A stretch of DNA of 64,000 nt from Bacteroides salyersiae WAL 10018 = DSM 18765 = JCM 12988 (GCF_000381365.1 NZ_KB905466.1:2964821-3028820), one strand, 5' to 3'; positions 36,601 through 47,662 are shown, counted from the first letter of the stretch. Made by a program: numbers and translations. Notes: generated by a model not told the origin, from the letters alone.

Positions 36601-37223
36601 ATGGCAGTAGAATTTGAGTTTGCTCCGGTGCCGATGCCTTCAGGACGCCCGAAGAAATTACGTTACTATCCCCGCGTTGTAAATCGTCGCACAGTTTCGA
36701 CTCCCGACATTGTGAAAGAAATTGAAATGGCTTGTACATTGACAAGAACCGATGTGGTGCTGTGCTTGATGCATTGAACCGTTCGTTGGTAGGCTGGTTG
36801 AAAGATGGATGGCGTGTTCATATCGATGGTATCGGATATTTTGATGTATCTTTGACTGCTCCGGAAACGCGAAATCCGAAGGATACCAGAGCTTCGAGCG
36901 TGAAATTTAAGAATGTTAACTTTCGTGCCGATAAAGAATTGCGTTACCGGGTGGCCGAACTGAAAGCTGAACGCTCAAAGGCCGGAAGCCATTCGGCTCA
37001 TTTGTCGGAAATAGAGATAGATATGAAATTGACAGAGTTTTTTAGTGAGAACAGTATATTGGTCCGTCGCGATATCGAAAAAATCTGCCAAATGACACGT
37101 GTTACCGCTGGACGTTGTTTGAAGCGGTTGCAGGAAGAGAAGAAATTGAAGAATATCAATACCAAGCAGCAACCGGTATACGTTCCCGTACCCGGACATT
37201 ACCGGACTTCATTGGAACGGTAG
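36601..37223 (+). pseudogene. HU-like DNA-binding protein with winged-helix tail (HU-HIG type), frameshifted
   Basis: ATG 36601 opens MAVEFEFAPVPMPSGRPKK and reads in frame to TLTRTDVV, then hits TGA at 36775-36777. The rest of the protein (AVLDALNRSLVGWLKDGWRVHIDGIGYFDV onward) continues in the next frame. Adding one G near 36757-36760 would join them into about 207 residues. The first part is an HU/IHF-like domain; the C-terminal part (LTEFFSENSILVRRDIEKICQMTRVTA) looks like a winged helix, matching the HU-HIG group common in Bacteroides. An alternative TTG start at 36732 would yield a protein lacking the first HU helices. True loss and sequencing error cannot be told apart here. Confidence 0.82.
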
Positions 37224-37327
37224 TCTCTTTCACCCTGAATCTCTTTACCACAGCCGGTTACAGTGAGAATGGTGAAAGCGATGAAGGGAGATAAAAACAT
37301 GGAAATACTCACTATAAATATATTATT

Positions 37328-37648
37328 ATGGAAAATCAGAATCCAAACAATCAGTTGCAGATAGAATTGAAAGAAGAAGTAGCTCAAGGCACTTATGCCA
37401 ATTTGGCTATCATTACTCATTCCAGTTCAGAGTTTATTCTCGACTTTGTACGCGTGATGCCCGGGATACCGAAAGCCGGAGTTCAATCGCGTGTTGTTTT
37501 GGCACCCGAACATGCCAAACGACTGCTTCGTGCATTGGAAGAAAATATTGGTAAATATGAACGGGTATTTGGAGAAATTCGTATGCCCGGAGAGCATCAA
37601 GGGGGGACATTTATTCCGCCGATATCGGGTTTTAAAGGTGAAGCTTGA
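37328..37648 (+). CDS. DUF3467 family protein
   Basis: This 106-residue protein matches the DUF3467 family: QGTYANLAIITHSSSEFILDFVRVMPGIPKAGVQSRVVLAPEHAKRLLRALEENI. Members are small cytoplasmic proteins of unknown function found widely in Bacteroidota. It lies between the accessory module and rpsL, oriented with the ribosomal genes. It has no signal peptide or membrane segment. Confidence 0.9.
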   Translation: MENQNPNNQLQIELKEEVAQGTYANLAIITHSSSEFILDFVRVMPGIPKAGVQSRVVLAPEHAKRLLRALEENIGKYERVFGEIRMPGEHQGGTFIPPISGFKGEA

Positions 37649-37796
37649 TTCGGAAAAATGAATACCAGAGAGGCTTCTCACTACCTTCAAACAATAATTA
37701 TTGCAGTTTGGAAAGAGGCGGGACTGGATACATGGGTATTGATGTATTGTAAAGCTTTACGATATGATCATGTCTGTGGATTTTTTAGCGAAAGAG

Positions 37797-37830
37797 GGGA
37801 ATGGTACTTATATAGCGCTATTCCCTTTTT
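37797..37830 (+). terminator. Terminator after the DUF3467 gene
   Basis: GGGAAT and ATTCCC pair around a loop containing AGCGCT and are followed by TTTTTCTTTT. Confidence 0.65.
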
Positions 37831-37889
37831 CTTTTATTGACAGTGAATTGATTATGAAAGCGTTTTTCTAAAAATAATCATATAACTCA

Positions 37890-37919
37890 TTGTGTTTTCA
37901 AATATTATTCGTATTTTTG
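37890..37919 (+). promoter_or_regulatory. Promoter of the rpsL (str) operon
   Basis: TTG at 37890-37892 and TATTTTTG at 37912-37919 are 19 bp apart, a consensus Bacteroidota promoter, 62 bp before rpsL. Confidence 0.85.
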
Positions 37920-37981
37920 CAGCCCAAAATGTATAGTTACGAAATTAATATAACAATAATATAAATTAAAAACAATTTGAA

Positions 37982-38392
37982 ATGCCTACAATTCAGCAAT
38001 TAGTAAGAAAAGGACGCGAAGTGCTGGTGGAGAAAAGTAAATCTCCGGCCCTTGATTCATGTCCTCAAAGACGTGGCGTTTGCGTGAGAGTGTATACAAC
38101 CACTCCGAAGAAACCGAACTCTGCAATGCGTAAAGTTGCCCGTGTACGTTTGACTAACCAAAAAGAGGTTAACTCATACATTCCGGGAGAAGGACACAAC
38201 TTGCAGGAACACTCTATCGTATTGGTACGCGGTGGTCGTGTAAAAGACCTTCCGGGTGTGCGTTATCACATCGTTCGTGGTACTCTTGATACAGCAGGTG
38301 TAGCCGGACGTACTCAAAGACGTTCTAAATACGGTGCTAAACGTCCGAAACCGGGACAAGCAGCAGCTCCTGCAAAAGGAAAGAAAAAATAA
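37982..38392 (+). CDS. rpsL: 30S ribosomal protein S12
   Basis: This 136-residue protein contains [19 protein letters not shown] and [17 protein letters not shown], with the lysines at the streptomycin-relevant positions unchanged. It is slightly longer than E. coli S12 because of a C-terminal Pro/Ala/Lys tail. S12 sits at the decoding centre. Confidence 0.98.
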   Translation: MPTIQQLVRKGREVLVEKSKSPALDSCPQRRGVCVRVYTTTPKKPNSAMRKVARVRLTNQKEVNSYIPGEGHNLQEHSIVLVRGGRVKDLPGVRYHIVRGTLDTAGVAGRTQRRSKYGAKRPKPGQAAAPAKGKKK

Positions 38393-38526
38393 AGAATAAT
38401 TTCAAGTAATAACTTTCGTTTTAGTTTGTTGGAATAAGCTATAAGGTTGAGTAAATTCTCCGGTGGGAGAGTTGAAGACGTCGAAAAATAGACAACCAAA
38501 AACAAAAAACATTATTTTTCAAACAA

Positions 38527-39003
38527 ATGAGAAAAGCTAAACCCAAAAAACGCGTTATCCTGCCGGATCCCGTTTACAATGACCAAAAGGTTTCAAAATT
38601 TGTGAATCACTTGATGTATGATGGTAAGAAAAATACATCTTATGAAATCTTTTACGCTGCTTTAGAAACAGTTAAAACAAAACTTCCTAACGAGGAAAAA
38701 TCAGCTCTTGAAATTTGGAAAAAAGCGTTGGATAACGTGACTCCGCAAGTTGAAGTTAAGTCTCGCCGTGTAGGTGGTGCTACTTTCCAAGTTCCTACAG
38801 AAATCCGTCCGGATCGTAAAGAGTCAATTTCAATGAAAAATTTGATTTTGTTTGCTCGTAAAAGAGGTGGCAAATCAATGGCTGATAAACTTGCTGCCGA
38901 AATCATGGATGCATTCAATGAACAAGGTGGTGCTTACAAACGTAAAGAAGATATGCATAGAATGGCTGAAGCTAACCGTGCATTTGCTCATTTTAGATTC
39001 TAA
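38527..39003 (+). CDS. rpsG: 30S ribosomal protein S7
   Basis: This 158-residue protein begins [19 protein letters not shown] and contains [23 protein letters not shown], the core S7 signature. It nucleates the 30S head. The 134-bp gap after rpsL is longer than usual but has no obvious promoter. Confidence 0.98.
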   Translation: MRKAKPKKRVILPDPVYNDQKVSKFVNHLMYDGKKNTSYEIFYAALETVKTKLPNEEKSALEIWKKALDNVTPQVEVKSRRVGGATFQVPTEIRPDRKESISMKNLILFARKRGGKSMADKLAAEIMDAFNEQGGAYKRKEDMHRMAEANRAFAHFRF

Positions 39004-39057
39004 TGCTATAAGAAATAACCAATTCAGATTAAAAACTTAAAGTAAAGGAAGAACAAA

Positions 39058-41175
39058 ATGGCAAAGAATGATTTACATTTGACTCGTAATATCGGTATCA
39101 TGGCTCACATCGATGCCGGAAAAACAACTACTTCTGAACGTATCCTGTTTTACACCGGATTGACTCATAAAATTGGTGAGGTGCATGATGGCGCTGCTAC
39201 AATGGACTGGATGGCTCAGGAGCAGGAACGTGGTATTACTATTACATCTGCTGCTACAACGACCAGATGGAAATATGATGGTAATACATATAAAATCAAC
39301 TTGATTGATACTCCGGGACACGTTGACTTTACTGCCGAGGTAGAGCGTTCATTGCGTGTTCTTGATGGTGCTGTAGCTGCTTACTGTGCGGTAGGTGGTG
39401 TAGAACCGCAGTCGGAGACTGTATGGCGTCAGGCTGATAAATATAATGTACCGCGTATTGCGTACGTTAATAAAATGGACCGCTCTGGTGCTAATTTCTT
39501 TGATGTAGTAAGCCAGATGAAATCCGTTTTGGGTGCTAATCCGTGTCCGGTTGTGATCCCTATCGGTGCAGAAGAATCTTTCAAAGGGCTGGTTGATCTG
39601 ATCAAGATGAAAGCTATCTACTGGCATGATGAGACAATGGGTGCTGACTATACAGTGGAAGAAATTCCTGCTAATCTCGTAGATGAAGCTCAGGAATGGA
39701 GAGACAAGATGTTGGAGAAAGTGGCAGAGTTTGATGATGCTTTGATGGAGAAATATTTCGATGATCCTTCTACTATTACTGAAGAAGAAATCTTGAGAGC
39801 TCTTCGTAATGCAACTGTTCGGATGGCTGTTGTCCCGATGCTTTGCGGTTCTTCGTTTAAGAATAAAGGTGTGCAGACGTTACTTGATTATGTTTGTGCT
39901 TTCCTGCCTTCTCCTTTGGATACAGAGAACGTGATCGGTACAAATCCGAATACGGGTGCTGAAGAAGACCGTAAACCGAGTGAGGATGAGAAAACTTCTG
40001 CTTTGGCGTTTAAAATCGCAACTGACCCTTATGTAGGCCGTTTGACTTTCTTCCGTGTATATTCTGGTAAGATTGAAGCTGGCTCTTATATTTATAACTC
40101 TCGTTCGGGTAAGAAAGAGCGTGTGTCTCGTCTGTTCCAGATGCACTCAAACAAGCAGAATCCGGTAGAGGTGATTAGCGCTGGTGATATCGGTGCTGGT
40201 GTTGGTTTCAAAGATATTCACACAGGTGATACTCTTTGCGACGAGACTGCTCCTATCGTACTTGAATCTATGGACTTCCCGGAACCGGTAATTGGTATCG
40301 CTGTTGAGCCTAAGACTCAGAAGGATATGGATAAACTGTCTAACGGTTTAGCTAAGTTAGCTGAAGAAGACCCGACGTTCACTGTGAAAACTGACGAACA
40401 GACTGGTCAGACGGTTATTTCCGGTATGGGTGAGCTTCACTTGGATATTATTATCGACCGTTTGAAACGTGAGTTTAAGGTAGAATGTAACCAAGGTAAG
40501 CCACAGGTAAACTATAAGGAGGCTATTACTAAGACGGTTAATCTCCGCGAAGTTTATAAGAAACAGTCTGGAGGTCGTGGTAAGTTTGCTGATATCATCG
40601 TAAATATCGGTCCGGTTGATGAAGATTTCAAAGAAGGCGGATTGCAGTTTGTTGACGAAGTGAAAGGTGGTAATATTCCTAAAGAATTTATCCCTGCTGT
40701 ACAGAAAGGCTTTGCGAGTGCAATGAAAAATGGTGTATTGGCCGGTTATCCGCTTGATTCACTGAAGGTGACTTTGGTTGACGGTTCGTTCCATCCGGTT
40801 GACTCTGACCAGTTGTCATTTGAAATCTGTGCTATTCAGGCTTATAAAAATGCTTGTGCTAAGGCGGGTCCTGTTTTGATGGAGCCTATTATGAAACTGG
40901 AAGTTGTAACTCCGGAAGAGAATATGGGTGACGTTATTGGTGACTTGAACAAACGTCGCGGACAAGTTGAAGGTATGGAATCAAGCCGTTCTGGTGCCCG
41001 TATTGTGAAAGCAATGGTTCCGTTGGCAGAAATGTTCGGTTATGTAACCGCATTGCGTACCATCACTTCCGGTCGCGCGACCTCATCAATGGTATATTCT
41101 CATCATGCTCAAGTTTCTAACTCTATTGCTAAGGCAGTATTGGAAGAAGTTAAAGGACGTGCTGATCTACTCTAA
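39058..41175 (+). CDS. fusA: Elongation factor G
   Basis: This 705-residue GTPase drives ribosome translocation. The G motifs [17 protein letters not shown] and NKMDRSGA are present, followed by domains II-V ending [10 protein letters not shown]. Length and position in the str operon indicate canonical EF-G. The tuf gene that often follows fusA elsewhere is located instead with the tRNA cluster. Confidence 0.98.
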   Translation: MAKNDLHLTRNIGIMAHIDAGKTTTSERILFYTGLTHKIGEVHDGAATMDWMAQEQERGITITSAATTTRWKYDGNTYKINLIDTPGHVDFTAEVERSLRVLDGAVAAYCAVGGVEPQSETVWRQADKYNVPRIAYVNKMDRSGANFFDVVSQMKSVLGANPCPVVIPIGAEESFKGLVDLIKMKAIYWHDETMGADYTVEEIPANLVDEAQEWRDKMLEKVAEFDDALMEKYFDDPSTITEEEILRALRNATVRMAVVPMLCGSSFKNKGVQTLLDYVCAFLPSPLDTENVIGTNPNTGAEEDRKPSEDEKTSALAFKIATDPYVGRLTFFRVYSGKIEAGSYIYNSRSGKKERVSRLFQMHSNKQNPVEVISAGDIGAGVGFKDIHTGDTLCDETAPIVLESMDFPEPVIGIAVEPKTQKDMDKLSNGLAKLAEEDPTFTVKTDEQTGQTVISGMGELHLDIIIDRLKREFKVECNQGKPQVNYKEAITKTVNLREVYKKQSGGRGKFADIIVNIGPVDEDFKEGGLQFVDEVKGGNIPKEFIPAVQKGFASAMKNGVLAGYPLDSLKVTLVDGSFHPVDSDQLSFEICAIQAYKNACAKAGPVLMEPIMKLEVVTPEENMGDVIGDLNKRRGQVEGMESSRSGARIVKAMVPLAEMFGYVTALRTITSGRATSSMVYSHHAQVSNSIAKAVLEEVKGRADLL

Positions 41176-41190
41176 TAAAATACTGAAGCA

Positions 41191-41218
41191 GCAGGCTAGC
41201 GAATGACTCTTAGCCTGC
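41191..41218 (+). terminator. Hairpin after fusA
   Basis: GCAGGCTA and TAGCCTGC form a perfect 8-bp stem around a 12-base loop. Only a weak T-rich tract follows, so it may be a partial terminator or attenuator ahead of the S10 operon. Confidence 0.6.
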
Positions 41219-41258
41219 CGCTTGTCTTATTTATATATATTATTAATTTAAACGAACA

Positions 41259-41564
41259 ATGAGTCAGAAAATTAGAATTAAACTGAAATCTTATGACCAC
41301 AACTTGGTTGACAAGTCAGCTGAGAAGATCGTGAGAACCGTGAAGGCTACAGGTGCTATCGTTAGTGGCCCGATTCCCCTTCCTACGCACAAGCGTATCT
41401 TTACTGTGAACCGTTCGACTTTCGTTAACAAGAAGTCTCGTGAACAGTTCGAACTCTCTTCTTATAAGAGATTGATTGATATCTATAGCTCAACGGCTAA
41501 GACTGTAGACGCTCTTATGAAACTGGAGTTGCCGAGTGGTGTAGAAGTAGAAATTAAAGTTTGA
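41259..41564 (+). CDS. rpsJ: 30S ribosomal protein S10
   Basis: This 101-residue protein has the S10 signature [19 protein letters not shown]10 contacts the 30S head and also serves NusB in antitermination. It opens the S10 operon, 83 bp after fusA. Confidence 0.98.
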   Translation: MSQKIRIKLKSYDHNLVDKSAEKIVRTVKATGAIVSGPIPLPTHKRIFTVNRSTFVNKKSREQFELSSYKRLIDIYSSTAKTVDALMKLELPSGVEVEIKV

Positions 41565-41582
41565 TAATTAAAAATTAGTGAA

Positions 41583-42200
41583 ATGCCAGGATTATTAGGA
41601 AAAAAAATCGGAATGACATCCGTTTTCAGTGCTGATGGTAAGAATGTACCATGCACTGTTATCGAAGCAGGTCCTTGTGTTGTTACTCAGATTAAGACCG
41701 TAGAAAAAGATGGCTATGCGGCTGTGCAGTTGGGTTTCCAGGATAAAAAGGAAAAACATACTACTAAACCGTTGATGGGGCACTTTAAAAAGGCAGGAGT
41801 AACACCGAAGAGACACTTGGCCGAGTTCAAAGAATTTGAGAATGAGTTAAACCTTGGTGATGCAGTTACCGTAGAATTGTTCGAAGGCGCTGATTATGTT
41901 GATGTAGTCGGAACTTCTAAAGGTAAGGGCTTTCAAGGTGTTGTTAAGAGACACGGCTTTGGTGGTGTAGGCCAGACTACTCACGGTCAGCACAATCGTG
42001 CCCGTAAACCGGGTTCTATCGGTGCTTGTTCTTACCCTGCAAAAGTATTCAAAGGAATGCGTATGGGTGGACAAATGGGTGGTGACAGAGTTACCGTTCA
42101 AAACTTGCAGGTATTAAAAGTAATCGCGGAGCACAATCTTCTTTTGATTAAGGGTTCTGTACCGGGTTGCAAAGGTTCAATCGTAATAATTGAGAAATAA
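41583..42200 (+). CDS. rplC: 50S ribosomal protein L3
   Basis: This 205-residue protein begins [15 protein letters not shown] and carries [15 protein letters not shown]. It helps build the peptidyl-transferase region. Its stop overlaps the rplD start by one base, indicating coupling. Confidence 0.98.
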   Translation: MPGLLGKKIGMTSVFSADGKNVPCTVIEAGPCVVTQIKTVEKDGYAAVQLGFQDKKEKHTTKPLMGHFKKAGVTPKRHLAEFKEFENELNLGDAVTVELFEGADYVDVVGTSKGKGFQGVVKRHGFGGVGQTTHGQHNRARKPGSIGACSYPAKVFKGMRMGGQMGGDRVTVQNLQVLKVIAEHNLLLIKGSVPGCKGSIVIIEK

Positions 42201-42826
42201 TGGAAGTTAACGTATATAACATTAAAGGTGAAGACACTGGGAGAAAGGTTACGTTAAACGAATCTATCTTCGGAATTGAGCCCAACGACCACGCTATCTA
42301 TTTGGATGTAAAGCAATTTTTGGCTAATCAGCGTCAGGGTACTCATAAATCGAAAGAAAGAAGTGAGATCAGTGGTTCTACGCGTAAGATCGGCCGTCAA
42401 AAAGGTGGTGGCGGTGCACGTCGTGGTGATATGAACTCGCCGGTCCTTGTTGGTGGTGGTCGTGTATTTGGTCCTCAACCAAGAGACTATTACTTCAAGT
42501 TGAATAAAAAAGTTAAGACATTGGCTCGTAAGTCAGCTTTGTCTTATAAAGCTCAAAACAACGCAATTGTTGTGCTTGAAGACTTCGTTTTTGAAGCTCC
42601 AAAGACGAAAGATTTCGTTGCAATGACAAAAAAACTTAAAGTTTCTGATAAAAAGCTGCTTATGATTTTACCAGAAGCAAATAAAAACGTATATTTGTCA
42701 GCTCGTAACATAAAGGGTGCTAACGTGCAGACTATCTCAGGATTAAATACTTACAGAGTATTGAATGCTGGGGTTGTTGTGCTTACTGAAAACTCTTTGA
42801 AGGCTATTGACAATATCTTAATTTAA
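42200..42826 (+). CDS. rplD: 50S ribosomal protein L4
   Basis: This 208-residue protein has the L4 extended loop with [23 protein letters not shown], which lines the exit tunnel. L4 often represses its own operon, but no leader mimic was recognised here. Confidence 0.97.
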   Translation: MEVNVYNIKGEDTGRKVTLNESIFGIEPNDHAIYLDVKQFLANQRQGTHKSKERSEISGSTRKIGRQKGGGGARRGDMNSPVLVGGGRVFGPQPRDYYFKLNKKVKTLARKSALSYKAQNNAIVVLEDFVFEAPKTKDFVAMTKKLKVSDKKLLMILPEANKNVYLSARNIKGANVQTISGLNTYRVLNAGVVVLTENSLKAIDNILI

Positions 42827-42827
42827 A

Positions 42828-42834
42828 AAGGAGG
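42828..42834 (+). promoter_or_regulatory. Strong Shine-Dalgarno of rplW
   Basis: AAGGAGG lies 8 bp before the rplW ATG, an unusually strong site for this phylum. Confidence 0.8.
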
Positions 42835-42842
42835 CTTAAATA

Positions 42843-43133
42843 ATGGGAATTATTATTAAACCGTTGGTGACAGAAAAAATGACTGCAATAACTGATAAGC
42901 TGAATCGTTTCGGCTTTGTTGTGCGTCCTGAAGCTAATAAACTGGAAATTAAGAGCGAAGTTGAAGCCCTTTATAATGTTACGGTTGTTGATGTGAATAC
43001 TGTGAAGTATGCCGGTAAAAATAAGAGCCGTTATACGAAAGCGGGTATCATCAACGGTCGTACAAATGCTTACAAGAAAGCAATTGTAACGCTGAAAGAA
43101 GGAGATACTATTGATTTTTATAGCAATATTTAA
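42843..43133 (+). CDS. rplW: 50S ribosomal protein L23
   Basis: This 96-residue protein contains [12 protein letters not shown] and the loop [20 protein letters not shown]. It sits at the tunnel exit and docks SRP and trigger factor. Confidence 0.97.
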   Translation: MGIIIKPLVTEKMTAITDKLNRFGFVVRPEANKLEIKSEVEALYNVTVVDVNTVKYAGKNKSRYTKAGIINGRTNAYKKAIVTLKEGDTIDFYSNI

Positions 43134-43138
43134 TAAAA

Positions 43139-43963
43139 ATGGCAGTACGTAAATTTAAGCCCACAACACCGGGGCAAAGACATAAGATTATTGGTACTTT
43201 CGAAGAAATTACTGCATCAGTACCAGAAAAGTCGCTTGTATATGGTAAGAAATCATCTGGTGGTCGCAATAGCGAAGGTAAGATGACTATGCGCTACATT
43301 GGTGGCGGCCACAGAAAAGTGATCAGAATTGTCGATTTCAAGAGAAATAAAGACGGTGTTCCAGCAGTTGTTAAGACAATTGAGTATGATCCGAACCGTT
43401 CGGCTCGTATCGCTTTGTTGTATTATGCTGATGGTGAAAAAAGATATATTATTGCTCCCAATGGATTGCAAGTTGGTGCGACTTTGATGTCAGGTGAAAA
43501 TGCAGCGCCAGAGATTGGTAATGCACTTCCTCTTCAGAATATTCCGGTCGGTACTGTAATTCACAACATCGAATTACGTCCGGGACAGGGCGCTGCTCTG
43601 GTTCGCTCGGCTGGTAATTTTGCTCAGTTAACTTCGAGAGAAGGTAAATACTGTGTTATTAAATTACCTTCAGGTGAGGTTAGACAAATACTTAGCACTT
43701 GTAAAGCTACTGTCGGTAGTGTAGGAAACTCAGATCATGGATTGGAAAGCTCAGGTAAGGCAGGTCGCTCTCGTTGGCAGGGTCGTCGTCCTCGTAACCG
43801 TGGTGTTGTAATGAACCCGGTTGATCACCCGATGGGTGGTGGTGAAGGACGTGCTTCCGGAGGACACCCGAGATCTCGTAAGGGATTGTACGCTAAGGGA
43901 CTTAAGACTAGAGCTCCTAAGAAACAGTCGTCTAAGTATATTATTGAGAGAAGAAAGAAGTAA
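43139..43963 (+). CDS. rplB: 50S ribosomal protein L2
   Basis: This 274-residue protein has the conserved [18 protein letters not shown] block around the catalytic-region histidine and the central SH3-like and OB folds. It is essential for peptidyl-transferase assembly. Confidence 0.98.
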   Translation: MAVRKFKPTTPGQRHKIIGTFEEITASVPEKSLVYGKKSSGGRNSEGKMTMRYIGGGHRKVIRIVDFKRNKDGVPAVVKTIEYDPNRSARIALLYYADGEKRYIIAPNGLQVGATLMSGENAAPEIGNALPLQNIPVGTVIHNIELRPGQGAALVRSAGNFAQLTSREGKYCVIKLPSGEVRQILSTCKATVGSVGNSDHGLESSGKAGRSRWQGRRPRNRGVVMNPVDHPMGGGEGRASGGHPRSRKGLYAKGLKTRAPKKQSSKYIIERRKK

Positions 43964-43983
43964 TCTGATTAATTGAGTAAACT

Positions 43984-44253
43984 ATGAGTCGTTCATTAAA
44001 AAAAGGTCCGTATATTAACGTAAAGCTTGAGAAGAAAGTTCTTGCTATGAATGAATCGGGCAAGAAAGTTGTTGTTAAGACTTGGGCCAGAGCTTCAATG
44101 ATTTCGCCTGATTTCGTAGGCCATACAGTTGCAGTTCATAACGGAAATAAATTTATTCCTGTATACGTTACCGAAAATATGGTAGGTCACAAGTTGGGCG
44201 AATTTGCTCCAACTCGTACTTTCAGAGGACACGCTGGTAACAAGAAAAAATAA
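43984..44253 (+). CDS. rpsS: 30S ribosomal protein S19
   Basis: This 89-residue protein begins [12 protein letters not shown] and contains [17 protein letters not shown]. It binds the 30S head with S13. Confidence 0.98.
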   Translation: MSRSLKKGPYINVKLEKKVLAMNESGKKVVVKTWARASMISPDFVGHTVAVHNGNKFIPVYVTENMVGHKLGEFAPTRTFRGHAGNKKK

Positions 44254-44288
44254 CAGGATTTATCTGAAATAATAAAGTAATAAATATA

Positions 44289-44699
44289 ATGGGAGCAAGA
44301 AAAAAAATATCGGCTGAAAAAAGAAAGGAAGCCCTTAAGACCATGTATTTTGCTAAATTGCAAAATGTTCCTACTTCTCCTCGCAAAATGCGTCTCGTGG
44401 CTGACATGATTCGCGGGATGGAAGTGAACAGAGCACTTGGCGTTTTGAAGTTTTCTTCAAAAGAAGCTGCTGCAAGAGTGGAGAAATTGCTGCGCTCTGC
44501 TATAGCTAACTGGGAGCAGAAAAACGAACGTAAAGCTGAAAGCGGCGAATTATTTGTAACTAAGATTTTTGTTGATGGTGGTGCTACACTCAAACGAATG
44601 AGACCGGCTCCGCAGGGTAGAGGTTACAGAATCCGCAAACGTTCAAATCACGTAACATTGTTCGTTGATTCAAAGAGTAATAACGAAGATCAAAATTAA
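44289..44699 (+). CDS. rplV: 50S ribosomal protein L22
   Basis: This 136-residue protein has the L22 tunnel hairpin and core signature ([38 protein letters not shown]). It shapes the peptide exit tunnel. A short insert before the C-terminal loop makes it somewhat longer than E. coli L22. Confidence 0.97.
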   Translation: MGARKKISAEKRKEALKTMYFAKLQNVPTSPRKMRLVADMIRGMEVNRALGVLKFSSKEAAARVEKLLRSAIANWEQKNERKAESGELFVTKIFVDGGATLKRMRPAPQGRGYRIRKRSNHVTLFVDSKSNNEDQN

Positions 44700-44704
44700 G
44701 GTAG

Positions 44705-45439
44705 ATGGGACAAAAAGTTAATCCAATAAGCAACCGTTTAGGAATTATCAGAGGATGGGATTCTAACTGGTATGGTGGAAATGATTACGGTGATTCTTTG
44801 CTGGAAGATAGCAAGATCCGTAAATATCTTAATGCTAGACTTGCAAAGGCAAGCGTTTCAAGAATCGTGATCGAACGTACATTGAAACTCGTTACTATTA
44901 CTGTTTGTACAGCTCGTCCGGGTATTATTATCGGTAAAGGTGGCCAGGAAGTTGATAAGTTGAAAGAAGAGTTGAAGAAGGTTACCGACAAAGATATTCA
45001 GATCAATATCTTTGAAGTAAAAAGACCGGAACTGGATGCTGTGATTGTTGCTAACAACATCGCTCGTCAGGTAGAAGGTAAAATTGCCTATCGCCGTGCC
45101 ATTAAGATGGCTATCGCAAATACTATGCGTATGGGTGCTGAAGGTATCAAAATTCAGATTTCAGGACGTTTGAATGGAGCTGAAATGGCTCGTTCTGAAA
45201 TGTATAAAGAAGGAAGAACTCCGTTGCACACTTTTAGAGCAGATATCGATTATTGTCATGCGGAAGCTTTGACTAAAGTGGGTCTTCTCGGTATTAAAGT
45301 TTGGATTTGTAGAGGTGAAGTGTTTGGTAAGAAAGAATTGGCTCCGAACTTTACACAAAACAAAGAAAGTGGTCGTGGAAACAATGGTGGAAACAACGGC
45401 GGCGGAAAGAACTTCAAAAGAAAGAAAAATAATCGCTAA
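44705..45439 (+). CDS. rpsC: 30S ribosomal protein S3
   Basis: This 244-residue protein has the KH domain ([18 protein letters not shown]) and the C-terminal S3 domain ([12 protein letters not shown]). The last 25 residues are a Gly/Asn-rich basic tail ([12 protein letters not shown]) that is not part of the core fold. Confidence 0.98.
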   Translation: MGQKVNPISNRLGIIRGWDSNWYGGNDYGDSLLEDSKIRKYLNARLAKASVSRIVIERTLKLVTITVCTARPGIIIGKGGQEVDKLKEELKKVTDKDIQINIFEVKRPELDAVIVANNIARQVEGKIAYRRAIKMAIANTMRMGAEGIKIQISGRLNGAEMARSEMYKEGRTPLHTFRADIDYCHAEALTKVGLLGIKVWICRGEVFGKKELAPNFTQNKESGRGNNGGNNGGGKNFKRKKNNR

Positions 45440-45462
45440 ACGAATTTGAATTTTAGGAAACT

Positions 45463-45897
45463 ATGTTACAACCGAAAAAGACAAAATTCAGAAGACAACA
45501 GAAAGGACGGGCTAAAGGTGTTGCACAAAGAGGCAACCAGCTTGCTTTTGGTTCTTTTGGAATTAAGGCTTTGGAAACGAAATGGATCACAGGCCGCCAG
45601 ATTGAAGCTGCTCGTATTGCAGTAACAAGATATATGCAACGTCAGGGACAAATTTGGATTCGTATATTCCCGGATAAACCTATTACAAGAAAACCTGCTG
45701 ATGTACGTATGGGTAAAGGTAAGGGTGCTCCCGAAGGATTCGTGGCTCCTGTTACTCCGGGTAGAATTATTATTGAAGCAGAAGGTGTTTCTTACGAAAT
45801 CGCAAAAGAAGCTCTTCGCTTAGCTGCTCAAAAACTTCCTATCACTACGAAGTTTGTAGTGAGACGTGATTATGATATTCAAAATCAAAATGCGTAA
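45463..45897 (+). CDS. rplP: 50S ribosomal protein L16
   Basis: This 144-residue protein begins [16 protein letters not shown] and contains [15 protein letters not shown]. It contacts A-site tRNA. Neighbour rpmC starts 5 bp later. Confidence 0.98.
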   Translation: MLQPKKTKFRRQQKGRAKGVAQRGNQLAFGSFGIKALETKWITGRQIEAARIAVTRYMQRQGQIWIRIFPDKPITRKPADVRMGKGKGAPEGFVAPVTPGRIIIEAEGVSYEIAKEALRLAAQKLPITTKFVVRRDYDIQNQNA

Positions 45898-45902
45898 CGT
45901 TT

Positions 45903-46100
45903 ATGAAAATTGCAGAAATTAAAGAAATGTCTACTGCTGACTTAGCAGAAAGAATTGAAGCAGAAGTAGTGAATTATAACCAGACGGTTATTAACCATGC
46001 TATTTCTCCTCTGGAAAACCCTGCGCAAATTAAACAGTTACGCAGGACTATTGCGCGTATGAAAACAGAGTTGCGCGAAAGAGAACTTAACAATAAATGA
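45903..46100 (+). CDS. rpmC: 50S ribosomal protein L29
   Basis: This 65-residue, two-helix protein has the L29 pattern ([37 protein letters not shown]). It sits by the tunnel exit beside L23. An ATG overlapping its stop codon is in the rpsQ frame. Confidence 0.95.
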   Translation: MKIAEIKEMSTADLAERIEAEVVNYNQTVINHAISPLENPAQIKQLRRTIARMKTELRERELNNK

Positions 46101-46108
46101 TCAGCTCG

Positions 46109-46366
46109 ATGGAAGCAAGAAATTTAAGAAAAGAAAGAACAGGTGTTGTATTGAGCAATAAGATGGATAAAACCGTTACTGTTGCTGCCAAATTCAAGGA
46201 AAAACACCCTATATATGGTAAGTTCGTTAGTAAAACGAAGAAGTACCATGCTCACGATGAAAAGAATGAATGCAATGTAGGTGATACAGTACGCATTATG
46301 GAAACTCGTCCTTTGAGCAAGACTAAGAGATGGAGATTAGTAGAAATAATTGAAAGAGCTAAGTAA
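46109..46366 (+). CDS. rpsQ: 30S ribosomal protein S17
   Basis: This 85-residue OB-fold protein begins [22 protein letters not shown]. An in-frame ATG four codons earlier overlaps the rpmC stop; the later start matches the family N-terminus. The core [20 protein letters not shown] is present. Confidence 0.95.
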   Translation: MEARNLRKERTGVVLSNKMDKTVTVAAKFKEKHPIYGKFVSKTKKYHAHDEKNECNVGDTVRIMETRPLSKTKRWRLVEIIERAK

Positions 46367-46368
46367 TT

Positions 46369-46734
46369 ATGATACAAGTAGAATCCAGACTTACAGTATG
46401 TGACAACAGTGGAGCTAAAGAAGCTCTTTGTATCCGCGTTTTGGGCGGTACAAGACGTCGCTATGCTTCAGTAGGGGACGTTATTGTCGTTTCTGTAAAG
46501 AGCGTCATTCCCTCGGGTGATATTAAAAAAGGTGCAGTGTCTAAAGCTTTGATCGTACGTACTAAGAAAGAAATCCGTCGTCCCGATGGCTCTTATATAC
46601 GTTTTGATGATAATGCTTGCGTTTTGTTAAACAATGCAGGTGAAATTAGAGGTAGTCGTATTTTCGGTCCGGTAGCTCGTGAACTTCGTGCTACTAACAT
46701 GAAAGTTGTGTCACTTGCGCCTGAGGTACTTTAA
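46369..46734 (+). CDS. rplN: 50S ribosomal protein L14
   Basis: This 121-residue protein begins [19 protein letters not shown] and has the L14 core [16 protein letters not shown]. It is the binding site for the silencing factor RsfS. Confidence 0.98.
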   Translation: MIQVESRLTVCDNSGAKEALCIRVLGGTRRRYASVGDVIVVSVKSVIPSGDIKKGAVSKALIVRTKKEIRRPDGSYIRFDDNACVLLNNAGEIRGSRIFGPVARELRATNMKVVSLAPEVL

Positions 46735-46754
46735 TTTTTTAAAGGATTTAAGTA

Positions 46755-47099
46755 ATGAGTAAATTACATATTAAAAAAGGCGATACAGTATGTATCATAG
46801 CGGGAGAATCTAAAAGCCAAGATCGTAGTAATGGCACTTGGAAAACCGGGAAGGTTTTGAAGGTTCTTGTAAAAGAACAGAAGGTGATAGTGGAAGGCTT
46901 TAACATGATATCAAAGAGTACTAAACCGAATGCGAAGAATCCGCAGGGTGGTATCATTAAACAGGAAGCACCTATTCACATCTCTAACGTTGCATTGGTG
47001 GATCCGAAAACTGGTAAGCCTACTCGCGTTGCTATTAAAGTTAAAGAAGATGGTACTAAAGTACGCATCGCTAAAAAATCAGGAGAGGAGATTAAGTAA
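46755..47099 (+). CDS. rplX: 50S ribosomal protein L24
   Basis: This 114-residue KOW-type protein has [25 protein letters not shown] and the C-terminal [10 protein letters not shown]. It starts 23S folding. Its stop overlaps the rplE start by one base. Confidence 0.97.
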   Translation: MSKLHIKKGDTVCIIAGESKSQDRSNGTWKTGKVLKVLVKEQKVIVEGFNMISKSTKPNAKNPQGGIIKQEAPIHISNVALVDPKTGKPTRVAIKVKEDGTKVRIAKKSGEEIK

Positions 47100-47656
47100 T
47101 GAGTAATACTGCAAGCCTTAAGAAAGAATATGCAGAGCGTATTGCGCCTGCACTGAAGTCAAAGTTCCAGTACTCTTCATCAATGCAGGTGCCCGTACTT
47201 AAGAAGATTGTTATCAATCAGGGGTTAGGTATGGCTGTTGCCGACAAGAAGATCATTGAAGTAGCTATTAACGAGTTGACAGCAATTACCGGCCAGAAAG
47301 CCGTAGCAACTATCTCTCGTAAAGATATCGCTAACTTTAAGTTGCGTAAGAAGATGCCGATTGGAGTAATGGTTACTTTGCGTCGTGAAAGAATGTACGA
47401 ATTCCTAGAAAAATTGGTTCGCGTGGCTCTACCACGTATCCGTGACTTCAAAGGTATTGAAAGTAAGTTCGATGGAATGGGTAACTATACCCTTGGTATT
47501 CAGGAGCAAATAATTTTCCCTGAAATTAATATCGATAGTATTACAAGAATTCTCGGAATGAATATTACCTTTGTAACCTCTGCGCAGACAGATGAAGAAG
47601 GTTATGCCTTGTTGAAGGAATTCGGTTTACCGTTTAAAAACGCTAAAAAAGACTGA
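47099..47656 (+). CDS. rplE: 50S ribosomal protein L5
   Basis: This 185-residue protein has the L5 signature ([45 protein letters not shown]). It binds 5S rRNA. Confidence 0.98.
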   Translation: MSNTASLKKEYAERIAPALKSKFQYSSSMQVPVLKKIVINQGLGMAVADKKIIEVAINELTAITGQKAVATISRKDIANFKLRKKMPIGVMVTLRRERMYEFLEKLVRVALPRIRDFKGIESKFDGMGNYTLGIQEQIIFPEINIDSITRILGMNITFVTSAQTDEEGYALLKEFGLPFKNAKKD

Positions 47657-47662
47657 TAAATT

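Larger units (their letters stand above)
37649..37981. other. Intergenic region upstream of rpsL
   Basis: No convincing gene. It contains a terminator-like hairpin (37797-37830) and the rpsL promoter (37890-37919). A 60-codon open frame at 37658-37840 overlaps the terminator and has no family features. Confidence 0.65.

Noticed and set aside
37658..37840. 60-codon open frame before rpsL
   Set aside because: It overlaps a terminator-like hairpin, has no ribosome-binding support or family features, and ends in poly-Phe from a T-tract.
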